Notes under the pieces: model-generated
Database searches by the model: none
What the model was told of the DNA's origin: nothing
Seen by the model: the letters and a program-made list of their open reading frames with translations, nothing else
From: Streptococcus cuniculi
GTDB taxonomy: Bacteria; Bacillota; Bacilli; Lactobacillales; Streptococcaceae
Assembly: GCF_001921845.1 (NCBI RefSeq)
Contig: NZ_MSJM01000003.1
Location: forward strand, 237,243 to 301,242
Direction of reading: 5' to 3'
Length of the DNA stretch: 64,000 nucleotides
Part shown: piece by piece, positions 17,596-27,138 of the stretch
Layout of the letters: each line of letters starts with the position of its first letter
Position numbering within the stretch: the first letter of the stretch is position 1
Position numbers and translations under genes: made by a program

Positions 17596-18285
17596 TTACA
17601 GCTGATGGACTAGATAGTCAAACAACTGCTGATTGCTTTGACAATCTTTACATAAAAACTCTGGATGCCACTGCACTCCCAAAATCGGCATACTGCCTCG
17701 CCCTTCAACCGCTTCAATCGTTCCATCACGCGGATCACGGGCCGTTACCACTAAGTCAGGTGCCAAGCGCTTGATTCCTTGCCTGTGGAAAGAGTTAATC
17801 TGGCTCCCTTGACCAAATAATTGACTGACCCGACTATTGGGTCTAACCTGCAAACCATGAGAAGTTCCTTCCAACTCCTCCTGCCAATGGTCTCTCACCT
17901 CTTGCTCCAAGCTACCACCCAAGGCGACATTTAAGAGCTGCATACCTCGGCAAACGGCAAAGATGGGTTTCTTCTGCTTCAAGGCCTCTGCTATCAATGC
18001 CAGCTCAAATTCATCTCGCGCTAGCGAATACTCATCGCTGTCCACCATCTGCTTCTCTCCGTAAAAATGAGGACTAACATGCTGACCACCCGAGAGAATC
18101 AATTTGTCAATCATGTCAACATAATCCTTGGCCAAATCAGGCGTCCCAATCGGAATCACAACCGGCAAACCGCCTGCCGCTTTGATACCTTCTGCCAAAT
18201 CACGCGCCACCGCTACATAGGTCAAGCCAGACATGGGTGGCATTTCCTTTTCATTTCCTGTAATCCCAACAATCACTTTCTTCAT
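17596..18285 (-). CDS. class I glutamine amidotransferase (gamma-glutamyl-GABA hydrolase family)
   Basis: This is a 229-residue glutamine amidotransferase-like hydrolase of the PuuD / peptidase C26 family. The nucleophile elbow is FAVCRGMQLLNVALGG (Cys about residue 110), and the catalytic His and Glu lie in GVQWHPEF near residue 209. LSGGQHVSPHFYGE is typical of this family, which cleaves gamma-glutamyl amides. AGAGAGGTGGCACC precedes the chosen ATG. It is monocistronic, with repeats upstream and a 150-bp gap downstream. No other polyamine or GABA gene lies nearby, so the substrate is uncertain. Confidence 0.88.
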   Translation of the reverse strand: MKKVIVGITGNEKEMPPMSGLTYVAVARDLAEGIKAAGGLPVVIPIGTPDLAKDYVDMIDKLILSGGQHVSPHFYGEKQMVDSDEYSLARDEFELALIAEALKQKKPIFAVCRGMQLLNVALGGSLEQEVRDHWQEELEGTSHGLQVRPNSRVSQLFGQGSQINSFHRQGIKRLAPDLVVTARDPRDGTIEAVEGRGSMPILGVQWHPEFLCKDCQSNQQLFDYLVHQL

Positions 18286-18303
18286 GGTGCCACCTCTCTC
18301 TTT

Positions 18304-18846
18304 TATAGTCAAATGAATGAACTTTCAGACAAGGAACGGAAGACGCAGACAGTACTGGATACTCTTCGAAAATCCAAAGCAGACGTTGTTGACTTGATTT
18401 GATGAACTTCAGTTCTATCTGCATCGGCGTCGCCTAGTCTGCTTTTGATTTTCATTGACTATGAGTATGGCAAGTCGAAAGTGACGATGTATCAAAGTTC
18501 ATTCAAAAGACTATGATATAAGAGCGTTGAAAAATCGACAGAAAATTAGGGAGACTGCCGAAGAAAGCGGATTTCTAGGGAGGCTCGTCTATTTTCCGAG
18601 ATTTTAGCTCGCATTCAAATCACATGATATAAGAGCGTTGAAAAATCGATAGAAAATTAGGGAGGCAGCCGAAGAAACCGTATTTCTAGGGTGTCTCATC
18701 TATTTTCCGAGATTTTAGCTCGCATTCAAATCACATGATATAAGAGCGTTAAGAAATCGACAGAAAATTAGGGAAGCAGCCGAAGAAATCGTATTTCTAG
18801 GGAGGCTCATCTATTTTCCGAGATTTTAGCTCGCATTCAAAAGACT
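18304..18846. repeat. palindromic element followed by three tandem 111-bp repeats (family 3)
   Basis: The first part (18304-18516) has inverted ends, ATAGTCAAATGAATGAACTTT on the left and AAAGTTCATTCAAAAGACTAT on the right. It is followed by three tandem units beginning at 18513, 18624 and 18735, a period of exactly 111 bp. Each unit opens ATGATATAAGAGCGTT and closes TTTTAGCTCGCATTCAAA. The unit ends are loosely inverted to one another (GAAAAATCGACAGAAAAT against AAAATCTCGGAAAAT). A second locus of the same type is at 54587-54914. No coding potential is seen; this fills the gap upstream of metE. Confidence 0.82.
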
Positions 18847-18989
18847 ATACTATGCTTTCTATGATAGCACGCCCGTACACCCCTGTCTAATATAGATGTT
18901 TTATCAAGACTTTAAAAATTTTTATCAGGAATCATTCAGAAAAACTATACCTTTTCTCCCTATAAACTGTATATTTTTATCGTTTTACC

Positions 18990-19006
18990 TATAGTTTAAA
19001 ACTATA
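18990..19006. promoter_or_regulatory. MET-box operator upstream of metE
   Basis: A perfect 17-bp palindrome, TATAGTTTAAAACTATA, lies about 83 bases before the metE ATG. It fits the streptococcal MET-box consensus recognised by the LysR-type regulator MtaR/MetR. It should activate metE-metF when methionine is scarce. Confidence 0.88.
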
Positions 19007-19088
19007 TGATTCCCTATTTATTTTCAATTATACAAATACCCTATTTTCTGTTAGGATAGTGTCAAGAATAAGTTTTGGAGGCGTTTCT

Positions 19089-21344
19089 ATGACAACAAGC
19101 ATTATCGGTTTCCCGCGTTTGGGAGAATTTCGTGAATTAAAATTTACAACAGAAAAATACTTTAGAGGGGAAATCGGCGAAGCCGAATTGCTGGAAACAG
19201 CCAAGGACCTCCGTAGCAAGCATTGGAATTTGGTCAAAGAAGCGGGAATTTCAGAAATTCCAAGCAACGACTTCTCGCACTACGACAATGTCTTAGACAC
19301 CGCATTCTTGCTCAATGTAGTGCCAAAAGCGGTTCAGGATTTGGCCTTGACAGACTTGGAACGCTACTTTGCCCTAGCGCGTGGCTATCAGGGTGAAAAA
19401 GGGGATGTCCGAGCCCTTCCGATGAAAAAATGGTTCAATACCAACTACCACTATATCGTCCCGAAATTTGAAAAAGAAACGGACGTGAGACTGGCTAGCC
19501 ACAAGATTTTTGATGAATTTGCCGAAGCAAAAGCGCAGGGCTTGCTCACTCGTCCAGTTCTTATCGGGCCTTTCACCTTCTTACAGTTGGCAGACTACGA
19601 AGAAGGGCTAGACGCTACTGACTTTGTAGAGGGGATTGTTGCCACCTATCAAGAAGTTTTTGCAAGATTAGCTGAACTAGGCGCTGAAACGATTCAGCTA
19701 GATGAGCCGAGCTTGGTCAAGGATTTAGCAGCTGAAGAAAAAGCCCTTTTCCTAGACATCTACAACAGGCTCTTGGCAGATAAAAAAGGCTTGTCAGTCC
19801 TTGTGCAAACCTACTTTGGCGATGTGCGAGATGTCTATGCGGATTTGATTGCCTTGCCGATTGATGCTCTGGGACTTGACTTTGTCGAAGGGAAAAAGAC
19901 TTTAGAACTGGTCTCAACAGGCTTCCCTTCTGACAAGGTTCTCTATGCAGGTATTGTCAATGGCAAAAATATCTGGCGCAATGACTATGCAAAGAGCCTT
20001 GCTATTTTAGAGCAAATCCCTGCTGAAAATCTCGTCTTGAGCACCTCTTGCTCACTCCTACATGTACCCTTTACAACAGCGAATGAAGAATTTGAAGAGA
20101 CTATCGTACAGCATTTTGCCTTTGCAGTCGAAAAATTAGCTGAACTCCGCAACTTAGATACGATTGTAGCTGGTGGTGGACAGGAGATTTTGGAGACGAA
20201 TAAAGCCTTGTTCGCCGCAGAGCGAGTTGGTGAAAATGCAGACCTTAGCGCTCGCATTGCAGGCTTGACAGATGCTGACTACACTCGCTTACCAGCCTTT
20301 GCGGAGCGTGAAGTCTTGCAGGCAGAGCGGCTCCACTTGCCAGAGCTCCCAACGACCACCATCGGTTCCTTCCCGCAAACGGCAGAAGTCAGAGCAACTC
20401 GCTTGGCCTTCCGCAAAGGAGACTTGTCCGCCCAAGAATACGACGACTTTTTGGCGAAACACATTGACGAATGGATCAAGTGGCAGGAGGAAGTTGGCTT
20501 TGATGTCCTCGTCCACGGTGAATTTGAACGCAATGACATGGTGGAATACTTCGGGCAAAACCTGTCTGGCTACCTCTTTAGTAAGAACGGCTGGGTCCAG
20601 TCCTACGGTATGCGTGGTGTGAAGCCACCAATCATCTGGGGCGATGTCACTCGCTTGCAGCCAATTACCGTCAAATGGTCCAGCTATGCTCAAAGTAGGA
20701 CTACGAAGCCTGTCAAGGGCATGCTGACAGGACCTGTGACCATTCTCAACTGGTCCTTCCCGCGTGAAGATATTTCGATTAAGGAGTCGACCTTGCAGAT
20801 TGCTCTGGCAATTAAGGAAGAGGTACTTGATTTAGAAGCGGCGGGCATTAAGATTATCCAAATTGACGAGGCTGCACTCCGTGAGAAATTGCCGCTACGC
20901 AGAAGCGACTGGTACGAAGACTACCTCGATTGGGCTATTCCTGCCTTCCGCTTGGTACATTCAACGGTCGCACCTGACACACAAATCCACACCCACATGT
21001 GCTACAGCGAATTTACCGATATTATCCCTGCCATTGACAATATGGATGCGGATGTTATCTCCTTTGAAGCGAGCCGCTCCAACCTCGTGATTCTGGACGA
21101 ATTAAAAGCACAAAACTTCCAAACGCAGGTCGGCCCTGGGGTTTATGATATTCACTCACCGCGCGTGCCTGCCGAAGGCGAAATTGACCACACGATTGAG
21201 GCGATTCTTGCCAAAGTTCCGAGCCGTAAGGTGTGGATCAATCCAGACTGCGGTCTCAAAACCCGTGGTATCAAAGAAACCCGCAAAAGTCTGGTTCGCC
21301 TCGTAGAGGCTGCTCGGGCTGCACGTCAAACGATTACTGATTAG
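19089..21344 (+). CDS. metE: cobalamin-independent methionine synthase
   Basis: This enzyme transfers the methyl group of 5-methyl-tetrahydrofolate (triglutamate) to homocysteine, the last step of methionine synthesis. It has 751 residues and the two-barrel layout. The N-terminal barrel opens [15 protein letters not shown]; the C-terminal barrel holds the zinc site: His and Cys in HTHMCYSEF and Cys in NPDCGLKTR near residue 718. [13 protein letters not shown] is also conserved. The ATG at 19089 has GGAGGCG seven bases before it; an in-frame GTG ten codons earlier lacks this. It is followed by metF, which supplies its methyl donor. Confidence 0.96.
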   Translation: MTTSIIGFPRLGEFRELKFTTEKYFRGEIGEAELLETAKDLRSKHWNLVKEAGISEIPSNDFSHYDNVLDTAFLLNVVPKAVQDLALTDLERYFALARGYQGEKGDVRALPMKKWFNTNYHYIVPKFEKETDVRLASHKIFDEFAEAKAQGLLTRPVLIGPFTFLQLADYEEGLDATDFVEGIVATYQEVFARLAELGAETIQLDEPSLVKDLAAEEKALFLDIYNRLLADKKGLSVLVQTYFGDVRDVYADLIALPIDALGLDFVEGKKTLELVSTGFPSDKVLYAGIVNGKNIWRNDYAKSLAILEQIPAENLVLSTSCSLLHVPFTTANEEFEETIVQHFAFAVEKLAELRNLDTIVAGGGQEILETNKALFAAERVGENADLSARIAGLTDADYTRLPAFAEREVLQAERLHLPELPTTTIGSFPQTAEVRATRLAFRKGDLSAQEYDDFLAKHIDEWIKWQEEVGFDVLVHGEFERNDMVEYFGQNLSGYLFSKNGWVQSYGMRGVKPPIIWGDVTRLQPITVKWSSYAQSRTTKPVKGMLTGPVTILNWSFPREDISIKESTLQIALAIKEEVLDLEAAGIKIIQIDEAALREKLPLRRSDWYEDYLDWAIPAFRLVHSTVAPDTQIHTHMCYSEFTDIIPAIDNMDADVISFEASRSNLVILDELKAQNFQTQVGPGVYDIHSPRVPAEGEIDHTIEAILAKVPSRKVWINPDCGLKTRGIKETRKSLVRLVEAARAARQTITD

Positions 21345-21394
21345 ACAGGAGAGAACCCCGTTTTCTCCTCTACTCACCTAGAAAGGACAAAACA

Positions 21395-22255
21395 ATGGTT
21401 CATACTCCTAGTCTTTCATTTGAGGTATTTCCACCAAATCCTACCGCAGGCAATGAAAAAATCCTATCGGCCCTCCGCGACATGCAGGACTTAGCGCCGC
21501 ACTTTATCAGCGTGACCGCAAGCAATAACAAGTTCAATATCGAAGAAACCACGGTTCGTTTGGCTGATTATATCCATAACGACTTGGCCATTCCCTCCAT
21601 TGCCCACCTTCCTGCCATTTATCTGAATAAGGAGCAGGTTTTCAACATCTTGACTGCGCTCGATCAGATTGGAGTTCACAAGATTTTGGCTCTGCGTGGG
21701 GATATCCTTCCTGATGTTGCGCCGCAGACAGATTTTCGCTATGCGACGGATTTGATTTCTTTTATCAAGGACGAGGCGCCACACTTTGACATTATCGGCG
21801 CCTGCTATCCTGAAAAGCACCCTGATTCACCAAATCAGGTGTCAGATATTAAGCATCTCAAGAAAAAAGTAGACGCAGGTTGCTCAAGTCTTGTCACCCA
21901 GCTCTTTTTCGATAACGATGTCTTTTACGATTTTCAGGAAAAATGCCAGTTGGCAGACATTGAGGTTCCGATTTTAGCAGGCATTATGCCCATTATCAAT
22001 CGCAATCAGGCGCTGCGCTTGCTCAATACCTGTGAAAATATCCGCTTGCCACGGAAATTCCGAGCGATTTTGGACAAGTACGAACACGACCCCGAATCCT
22101 TGCGAGCAGCAGGTCTAGCCTATGCCATTGACCAGATTGTCGATTTGGTCACACAGGATGTAGCGGGAATCCACTTATATACGATGAACAATCCGCAGGT
22201 CGCCAAACATATCCATCAGGCTACTTACTCTCTCTTCAAACATTCCGCTGTATAG
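21395..22255 (+). CDS. metF: 5,10-methylenetetrahydrofolate reductase
   Basis: This FAD enzyme reduces methylene-THF to methyl-THF for MetE. It has 286 residues, the bacterial MetF length. FEVFPP (residues 9-14) with its catalytic Glu, [16 protein letters not shown], and [11 protein letters not shown] at roughly residues 137-147 are the expected motifs, and [12 protein letters not shown] forms the substrate side. It begins 50 bases after the metE stop with GAAAGGACAAAACA ahead of the ATG, so metE-metF is probably one transcript. The last codons are echoed by an imperfect copy 35 bases downstream, after the stop. Confidence 0.95.
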   Translation: MVHTPSLSFEVFPPNPTAGNEKILSALRDMQDLAPHFISVTASNNKFNIEETTVRLADYIHNDLAIPSIAHLPAIYLNKEQVFNILTALDQIGVHKILALRGDILPDVAPQTDFRYATDLISFIKDEAPHFDIIGACYPEKHPDSPNQVSDIKHLKKKVDAGCSSLVTQLFFDNDVFYDFQEKCQLADIEVPILAGIMPIINRNQALRLLNTCENIRLPRKFRAILDKYEHDPESLRAAGLAYAIDQIVDLVTQDVAGIHLYTMNNPQVAKHIHQATYSLFKHSAV

Positions 22256-22326
22256 CCATCTCCTTTCTTTTCAAGCATTCCGCTGTATCGTAGAACGTTC
22301 CTATTCCCACTCCCCTTTCTATTTTC

Positions 22327-22355
22327 TTGATAGAGAGGGTATTTTGCGTTACAAT
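22327..22355 (+). promoter_or_regulatory. promoter of mnmE, placed for a leaderless mRNA
   Basis: TTGATA (22327-22332), a 17-base spacer and TACAAT (22350-22355) form a near-consensus promoter. The ATG of mnmE starts at 22362, seven bases after the -10 box, which is the expected transcription start. No ribosome-binding site precedes the ATG. Confidence 0.65.
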
Positions 22356-22361
22356 AGAGTT

Positions 22362-23735
22362 ATGATTACAAAAGAATTTGACACTATTGCAGCCATTTCT
22401 ACCCCTTTAGGTGAGGGGGCCATCGGCATTGTCCGCTTGTCGGGAAGCGAGGCGCTAGCCATTGCAAACCGCATTTTTAAAGGAAAAAACCTAGACGAAG
22501 TTGCTAGCCATACCATTCACTATGGGCATATCCTAGATCCGGTAGCAGATATCGTGGTCGATGAGGTCATGGTCTCTGTCATGAAAGCGCCCAAGACCTT
22601 CACGCGGGAAAATATCGTTGAAATCAATACTCACGGCGGGATTGCGGTGACCAATGAAATTCTCCAACTGGTCATCCGTCAGGGAGCGCGTTTAGCAGAG
22701 CCAGGGGAATTTACCAAGCGGGCCTTTTTAAATGGCCGCGTGGACCTCACTCAAGCTGAAGCGGTCATGGATATTATCCGTGCTAAGACAGACAAGGCTA
22801 TGCACCAAGCCGTTCGACAGCTAGACGGATCGCTTTCTACCCTCATCAACAATACCAGACAGGAAATTCTCAACACCCTTGCCCAAGTCGAGGTGAATAT
22901 CGACTATCCTGAATATGATGATGTGGAGGAGGCAACGACTGAACTGGTTCGTGAGAAAACCATGGAATTTCAGCAATTGTTGGAACGCCTGCTCAAAACA
23001 GCTCGCCGTGGAAAAATCCTTCGGGAGGGAATTGCAACGGCTATTATCGGTCGTCCAAATGTCGGCAAATCAAGTTTGCTGAACAATCTGCTACGTGAGG
23101 ATAAGGCCATTGTCACCGATATTGAGGGTACGACGCGTGACATCATCGAAGAATATGTCAACATCAACGGTGTTCCGCTCAAATTGATTGATACAGCGGG
23201 AATCCGTGAAACCGATGATGTAGTGGAGAAGATTGGGGTTGAACGCTCTAAAAAAGCGCTGGAAGAGGCTGATTTGGTTCTTTTGGTCTTAAATGCGAGC
23301 GAACCATTGACCGAACAGGACCGCCAACTGTTGAGCATCAGCCAAGACAGCAATCGGATTATCCTGCTCAATAAGACGGATCTGCCAATTCAGATTGAGC
23401 AAGACCAGCTCACCCCTGATACCATTGCCATTTCTGTGCTTCACAATCAAAATATCGACCAGATTGAAGAGCGAATCAATCAGCTCTTCCTTGAAAATGC
23501 AGGGCTCGTGGAGCAAGATGCGACCTATCTCTCCAATGCTCGTCACATCTCTCTCATTGAACAAGCCGTAGAGGCGCTACAGGCGGTAAACAACGGACTT
23601 GAAATGGGCATGCCTGTCGACTTGCTCCAAGTAGATTTGACCCGCTGCTGGCAGATCCTCGGAGAGATTACTGGAGATGCTGCGCCCGATGAATTGATTA
23701 CCCAGCTCTTCAGCCAATTCTGCCTCGGAAAATAG
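22362..23735 (+). CDS. mnmE: tRNA modification GTPase MnmE
   Basis: With MnmG this GTPase installs the aminomethyl-type modification on U34 of several tRNAs. It has 457 residues. The N-terminal formyl-THF-binding domain begins [23 protein letters not shown]. The G domain shows [12 protein letters not shown] (G1), EGTTRD (G2), [10 protein letters not shown] (G3) and NKTD (G4). The C-terminus is FCLGK, the usual C-(I/L)-G-K with the catalytic Cys. The ATG at 22362 is chosen because [13 protein letters not shown] is the family start; an in-frame TTG six codons earlier overlaps the promoter. The NUDIX gene follows 9 bases after the stop. Confidence 0.96.
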   Translation: MITKEFDTIAAISTPLGEGAIGIVRLSGSEALAIANRIFKGKNLDEVASHTIHYGHILDPVADIVVDEVMVSVMKAPKTFTRENIVEINTHGGIAVTNEILQLVIRQGARLAEPGEFTKRAFLNGRVDLTQAEAVMDIIRAKTDKAMHQAVRQLDGSLSTLINNTRQEILNTLAQVEVNIDYPEYDDVEEATTELVREKTMEFQQLLERLLKTARRGKILREGIATAIIGRPNVGKSSLLNNLLREDKAIVTDIEGTTRDIIEEYVNINGVPLKLIDTAGIRETDDVVEKIGVERSKKALEEADLVLLVLNASEPLTEQDRQLLSISQDSNRIILLNKTDLPIQIEQDQLTPDTIAISVLHNQNIDQIEERINQLFLENAGLVEQDATYLSNARHISLIEQAVEALQAVNNGLEMGMPVDLLQVDLTRCWQILGEITGDAAPDELITQLFSQFCLGK

Positions 23736-23744
23736 GAGGATACC

Positions 23745-24170
23745 ATGTCTGTCAAGCTCATTGCCCACGCCTTAATTCAAGATAAGCAGGCCTATCTTGT
23801 CATCAAACGCTCTGTTACCAAACGAGGACAAGCCAATGTTTACCCAAACTACTGGGACATTCCCGGTGGCGGTGTGGAGCAGGGTGAACTGCCACGAGCT
23901 GCTGCTCTTCGGGAGACACTTGAAGAAGCCAATCAAGCCATCACGATTACTGGTATTCTCCACGAAGATAGCCAGTTTGATTGCCAAAAACAGACTGTTT
24001 TTACACGATTGGTCTACGCCGCTCACCTAAAGGAAGAACGCCCCGTCCTGCTTGATCCAGAAGAACACGCTGATTTCCGCTGGATTGAATCTTTGGAGGA
24101 ATTAGAAGGGGAACAGATTGTCCCCTATTTATACAGCCTGATTCCAACTATTTCTGGAAACAGTCAATAA
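23745..24170 (+). CDS. NUDIX hydrolase
   Basis: This is a 141-residue NUDIX-fold pyrophosphohydrolase. The Nudix box is present at about residues 42-64: GGGVEQGELPRAAALRETLEEA, matching G-x5-E-x7-R-E-U-x-E-E with its metal-binding glutamates. The N-terminal AHALIQDKQAYLVIKRS strands are typical. The substrate cannot be told; small members of this kind cleave nucleoside di/triphosphates or oxidised nucleotides. It follows mnmE by 9 bases with AGGAGGATACC before the ATG, so it is probably co-transcribed, and it ends at a strong terminator. Confidence 0.9.
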   Translation: MSVKLIAHALIQDKQAYLVIKRSVTKRGQANVYPNYWDIPGGGVEQGELPRAAALRETLEEANQAITITGILHEDSQFDCQKQTVFTRLVYAAHLKEERPVLLDPEEHADFRWIESLEELEGEQIVPYLYSLIPTISGNSQ

Positions 24171-24185
24171 TTGTTGCCATAAGCA

Positions 24186-24222
24186 AACTACCCCTCGGGA
24201 AATTCCCGAGGGGTAGTTGTTT
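24186..24222. terminator. bidirectional terminator after the NUDIX gene
   Basis: A perfect 16-bp G+C-rich stem (AACTACCCCTCGGGAA/TTCCCGAGGGGTAGTT) is followed by TGTTTTG on the plus strand. It lies between convergent genes. Confidence 0.9.
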
Positions 24223-24248
24223 TGATGAGCACTTTTTATCTGGATGGC

Positions 24249-25130
24249 CTAGCCTACATTCGTCGAAGAACTTGTTTCTGTTGAACCGGCTTTAGCATGT
24301 GTGCCGTCTGGATAAACAAACTGGCTTGCTGGTTCATCATAGTTGAGCAAATCAGAAATCAAATTCTTGTAATTCTGTTCTGAAATCACCCAATGACCTT
24401 CGCTATCTTTTTCCAAATCGAAGGTAATTTCATAGGTTCCCTCTGTCAAGGGTGTTTCATTCAAGCGACTTGGGATATCACTATAACTAACTAGTAGATT
24501 GCTAAAGTTCGCATAGTAGAGGAAATAAGAAACCAAAGTATGAAGTTTCTTGAATTCACTATCTGCAGCATTGGCCTGATTCAAGGCTCCAAAGACATCA
24601 AGATTCCCATCTGCTAAAGCTAAATAGATATTATTAACTGCATTTGCTGACGCAGTATTATTGATTTGGCGAGACATAAAAGTGACGGTTGCCTTATCAT
24701 CCGCTACATCAATATCTTTAATATCATACTCTTTAATATCTTTTAGATTATCCCGTCTTGTCTTTAAGAAGCGCTCCAATACATCAGATGGCGTTAATTT
24801 ATCAAAATCTTTAGCATACTGGTAGGTATACTTGCTCTCAGGGGTCCAATCATTGTCCTTAATAGCCCCTTCAATCTGCTCTGGAAAAATGTTCTTTTCG
24901 GTCCAACGATCATAGGACTCGCCATACAAGCGAGAGAACCCTTTATCACTTGATGTCAACACACTATCTAGTAAGGTTTCTACATCTTTACGAATAATAT
25001 CCTCCTCTGTTTGAGCAGCTTCACTACTACCTTCTGTTTTCACCACATCTTTTGTCCCATTGCCACACGAAGCTAATAATACGGTAGTTGCTAAAAGCGC
25101 GAAAAAACCGATGACTATTTTCTTATTCAT
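24249..25130 (-). CDS. putative lipoprotein of unknown function
   Basis: This is a 293-residue surface lipoprotein. The signal sequence MNKKIVIGFFALLATTVLL ends in LASC, a lipobox with the lipidated Cys at about residue 21, followed by a polar low-complexity linker (TEGSSEAAQTEED). The rest is mainly helical with a C-terminal EITFDLEKDSEGHWVISEQNY segment, which looks like a beta-rich cystatin/NTF2-like end. No family is recognised with confidence. The ATG at 25130 is chosen because AGGAGGTACTATA precedes it. The gene is monocistronic, convergent with the NUDIX gene, and may have a role at the cell surface. Confidence 0.82.
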   Translation of the reverse strand: MNKKIVIGFFALLATTVLLASCGNGTKDVVKTEGSSEAAQTEEDIIRKDVETLLDSVLTSSDKGFSRLYGESYDRWTEKNIFPEQIEGAIKDNDWTPESKYTYQYAKDFDKLTPSDVLERFLKTRRDNLKDIKEYDIKDIDVADDKATVTFMSRQINNTASANAVNNIYLALADGNLDVFGALNQANAADSEFKKLHTLVSYFLYYANFSNLLVSYSDIPSRLNETPLTEGTYEITFDLEKDSEGHWVISEQNYKNLISDLLNYDEPASQFVYPDGTHAKAGSTETSSSTNVG

Positions 25131-25246
25131 TATAGTACCTCCTGTATTCATACTTTGTTATATCATTATATCAAAATTTCACTTCAGTGCAAACTATATG
25201 AAGGATTCTACCTTTCCTTATCATTCTTTCATCATTTGATAAAAAA

Positions 25247-25275
25247 CTCCTTGAACAGCTAGCTGTTTCAAGGAG
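25247..25275 (-). terminator. terminator after yebC
   Basis: CTCCTTGAACAGCT and AGCTGTTTCAAGGAG form a long hairpin with one small bulge. On the minus strand it is followed by TTTTTT, right after the yebC stop codon. Confidence 0.85.
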
Positions 25276-25288
25276 ACTTGATTTTCTC

Positions 25289-26005
25289 TTAAAATCCTTC
25301 GACGTTGGTGTAGATTTTTTGGACATCTTCGTCATCTTCAAGGACATCGTACAATTTTTCAAAGGTTGCTAAATCATCGCCTTCCAAGACCACTTCTGAC
25401 TGAGGAATCATTTCTAATTCGGTCACTTGGAATTCGCTTGTTCCTGCTTCACGCAAGGCTACAAGGGCTTTGTGCAAGTCTGTTGGGGCAGTGTAGACAG
25501 TAATTGTTCCTTCTTCTGCTTCCACATCTTCTACATCGACATCTGCTTCCAGCAATTGCTCAAAGATGCTATCTGCATCGTCACCCGCAAAGACAATCAC
25601 CCCTTTGTTATCGAACAAGTAAGAAACAGAACCGCTAGCTCCCATGTTTCCACCATTTTTACCGAAAGCCGCACGCACGTTCGCTGCCGTACGGTTGACG
25701 TTAGAAGTAAGGGTGTCAACGATGAGCATCGAACCATTTGGTCCAAATCCTTCATAACGACCTTCTACGAATGTCTCGTCTGTGTTTCCTTTTGCCTTGT
25801 CAATGGCCTTGTCAATGATGTGTTTTGGTACTTGCGCTTGCTTGGCACGATCAATAACGAATTTTAAGGCTGTATTGGTCTCTGGATCTGGATCGCCTTT
25901 TTTAGCTGCGGCATAGATTTCGACACCGAATTTAGCATAAACTTTTGAGTTTGCTCCGTCCTTAGCTGTTTTTTTGGCTACAATATTGGCCCATTTACGT
26001 CCCAT
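25289..26005 (-). CDS. yebC: YebC/TACO1 family translational/transcriptional regulator
   Basis: This is a 238-residue member of the YebC/PmpR/TACO1 family. Early work treats it as a DNA-binding regulator; more recent work on the family points to a role in translation of difficult (for example proline-rich) sequences on the ribosome. It starts [21 protein letters not shown], the signature of the shorter Gram-positive YebC-II/YeeN type, and holds [20 protein letters not shown] and the [16 protein letters not shown] core. AGGAGGTTCCTT lies upstream. It is a single-gene unit with its own terminator. Confidence 0.92.
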   Translation of the reverse strand: MGRKWANIVAKKTAKDGANSKVYAKFGVEIYAAAKKGDPDPETNTALKFVIDRAKQAQVPKHIIDKAIDKAKGNTDETFVEGRYEGFGPNGSMLIVDTLTSNVNRTAANVRAAFGKNGGNMGASGSVSYLFDNKGVIVFAGDDADSIFEQLLEADVDVEDVEAEEGTITVYTAPTDLHKALVALREAGTSEFQVTELEMIPQSEVVLEGDDLATFEKLYDVLEDDEDVQKIYTNVEGF

Positions 26006-26093
26006 AAGGAACCTCCTACATTTTTTTCAATCGTTTTATTATACCACAAGATTGCCTATTTGAGAAGATTTTTACTATCTTTTAAGTATACAG

Positions 26094-26146
26094 TTGACTT
26101 ATACAGTCATACGATATATAATACAACTATACAGTTGAACGATATA
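26094..26146 (+). promoter_or_regulatory. padR promoter with two overlapping operator-like repeats
   Basis: TTGACT (26094-26099), 17 bases, and TATAAT (26117-26122) form a strong promoter. Two 19-bp direct copies, TATACAGTCATACGATATA (26100-26118) and TATACAGTTGAACGATATA (26128-26146), cover the spacer and the region after the -10 box. CAACT-ATAC-AGTTG within it is also an inverted repeat. This is where an autorepressing PadR protein would bind. Confidence 0.75.
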
Positions 26147-26163
26147 AAAAGAAAGAAGAAAAA

Positions 26164-26475
26164 ATGAAACGAAATAAACACCTGCCTCTGACCGAGACGA
26201 CCTACTATATCCTCCTTGCTCTGCTAGAAACCAATCATGGCTACGCTATTATGCAAGAGGTAGAAGTAATGAGCGAAGGAGAGGTTCGAATCGCTGCTGG
26301 TACCATGTATGGAGCCATTGACAATCTCCTCAAGTTGGGCTGGATTGTCGCCGTCCCAAGTACAGATAGTCGAAGGAAAATGTACCATATCACCCCGACA
26401 GGCAAGGCCATTTTGGCACTCGAAACTGAGCGCATGCGAAAGCTAAGTACGCTTGCTAGCCGTTTTGATTTTTAA
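26164..26475 (+). CDS. PadR family transcriptional regulator
   Basis: This is a 103-residue winged-helix repressor of the short PadR-s2 type. LPLTETTYYILLALLETNHGYAIMQEVE is the conserved first two helices, and GTMYGAIDNLLKLGWI is the recognition-helix/wing entry, followed by DSRRKMYHITPTGKAILALE. Short PadR proteins usually control the gene after them and their own promoter. The next gene, a DUF2812 membrane protein, starts 11 bases downstream, and the promoter at 26094-26122 carries repeated operator-like sequences. The effector is unknown. Confidence 0.92.
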   Translation: MKRNKHLPLTETTYYILLALLETNHGYAIMQEVEVMSEGEVRIAAGTMYGAIDNLLKLGWIVAVPSTDSRRKMYHITPTGKAILALETERMRKLSTLASRFDF

Positions 26476-26486
26476 GGAGGTTTCCT

Positions 26487-27107
26487 ATGAAAAAGCATAA
26501 ACTCTTTGTAACCATTTCCGCAGAAGAACAATGGATTAACCAGATTCAAGCCCAAGGTTATCGCCTAATCAAAGTATCTCCCTACACCGGAGGCTATACC
26601 TTTGAAAAAGTTGAGCAAGAAACGGATATCCCCGTCGTACGGCTGGACTACCGGCAATTTGCTTCCAAACAGGATTATTTCGAGTATCTTTCTCTCTTTG
26701 CAGAGTGTGGCTGGACTCTGATTCCTGGTAGTCGCCGTGGGGGCTATCAGTATTTTACGCATACTGGCAATGACGGTGACACCGATATTTTTTCAGATGA
26801 CGAATCCCGCCAGGCCCTCCATAAACGAGTGAGTAAGAATGCCTTTCTCCTCTTTACCATTTCCATGACAAACTTTCTCTCTCTACACCTGCTTAACTCC
26901 CATCATCAACAAAGCATTTGGAACCTGAAGGAACTCTATCGGCCTGGTTTATGGGAAAGATCAGGTGCTGACTTTTGGATACCTTTTCTGATTGAAACAC
27001 CTATTGTCCTCTTTCTACGAAGCCTTTTTCCTGCTTTTATTATCTTAGGTGCCGCCCTCTTCTACCTTTACATGGCCTATAAAAATCGACCTCAAAAAAA
27101 GTATTAA
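26487..27107 (+). CDS. DUF2812 membrane protein, likely PadR-controlled
   Basis: This is a 206-residue protein with an N-terminal soluble DUF2812 region (about residues 10-115: EEQWINQIQAQGYRLIK, YTFEKVE, GWTLIPGSRRGGYQYF) and two C-terminal membrane segments (about residues 120-140 and 165-198). Proteins of this family are commonly paired with a PadR regulator and are thought to respond to membrane or envelope stress, though no biochemical role is established. It lies 11 bases downstream of padR with AAGGAGGTTTCCT before its ATG, so the two are one operon. Confidence 0.85.
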   Translation: MKKHKLFVTISAEEQWINQIQAQGYRLIKVSPYTGGYTFEKVEQETDIPVVRLDYRQFASKQDYFEYLSLFAECGWTLIPGSRRGGYQYFTHTGNDGDTDIFSDDESRQALHKRVSKNAFLLFTISMTNFLSLHLLNSHHQQSIWNLKELYRPGLWERSGADFWIPFLIETPIVLFLRSLFPAFIILGAALFYLYMAYKNRPQKKY

Positions 27108-27138
27108 AGAAGCTGGATGATTCCAACTTCTTTAATAC
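27101..27138. terminator. bidirectional terminator overlapping both stop codons
   Basis: GTATTAAAGAAG (27101-27112) and CTTCTTTAATAC (27127-27138) form a perfect 12-bp stem. It contains the stop codon of the DUF2812 gene on the plus strand and of the PsiE-like gene on the minus strand. Confidence 0.75.

Noticed and set aside
18513..18846. Possible CRISPR array
   Set aside because: Units are 111 bp, contiguous and whole-unit similar, with no short repeat/variable spacer alternation and no cas gene nearby.
18513..18846. CodY-like motif AATCGACAGAAAATT in each 111-bp unit
   Set aside because: It has three mismatches to the CodY box in the critical half, so it is probably chance; binding data would be needed.
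24249..25130. Solute-binding protein of an ABC transporter
   Set aside because: A lipobox is present, but no permease or ATPase lies nearby and the mature sequence lacks the usual binding-protein pattern.
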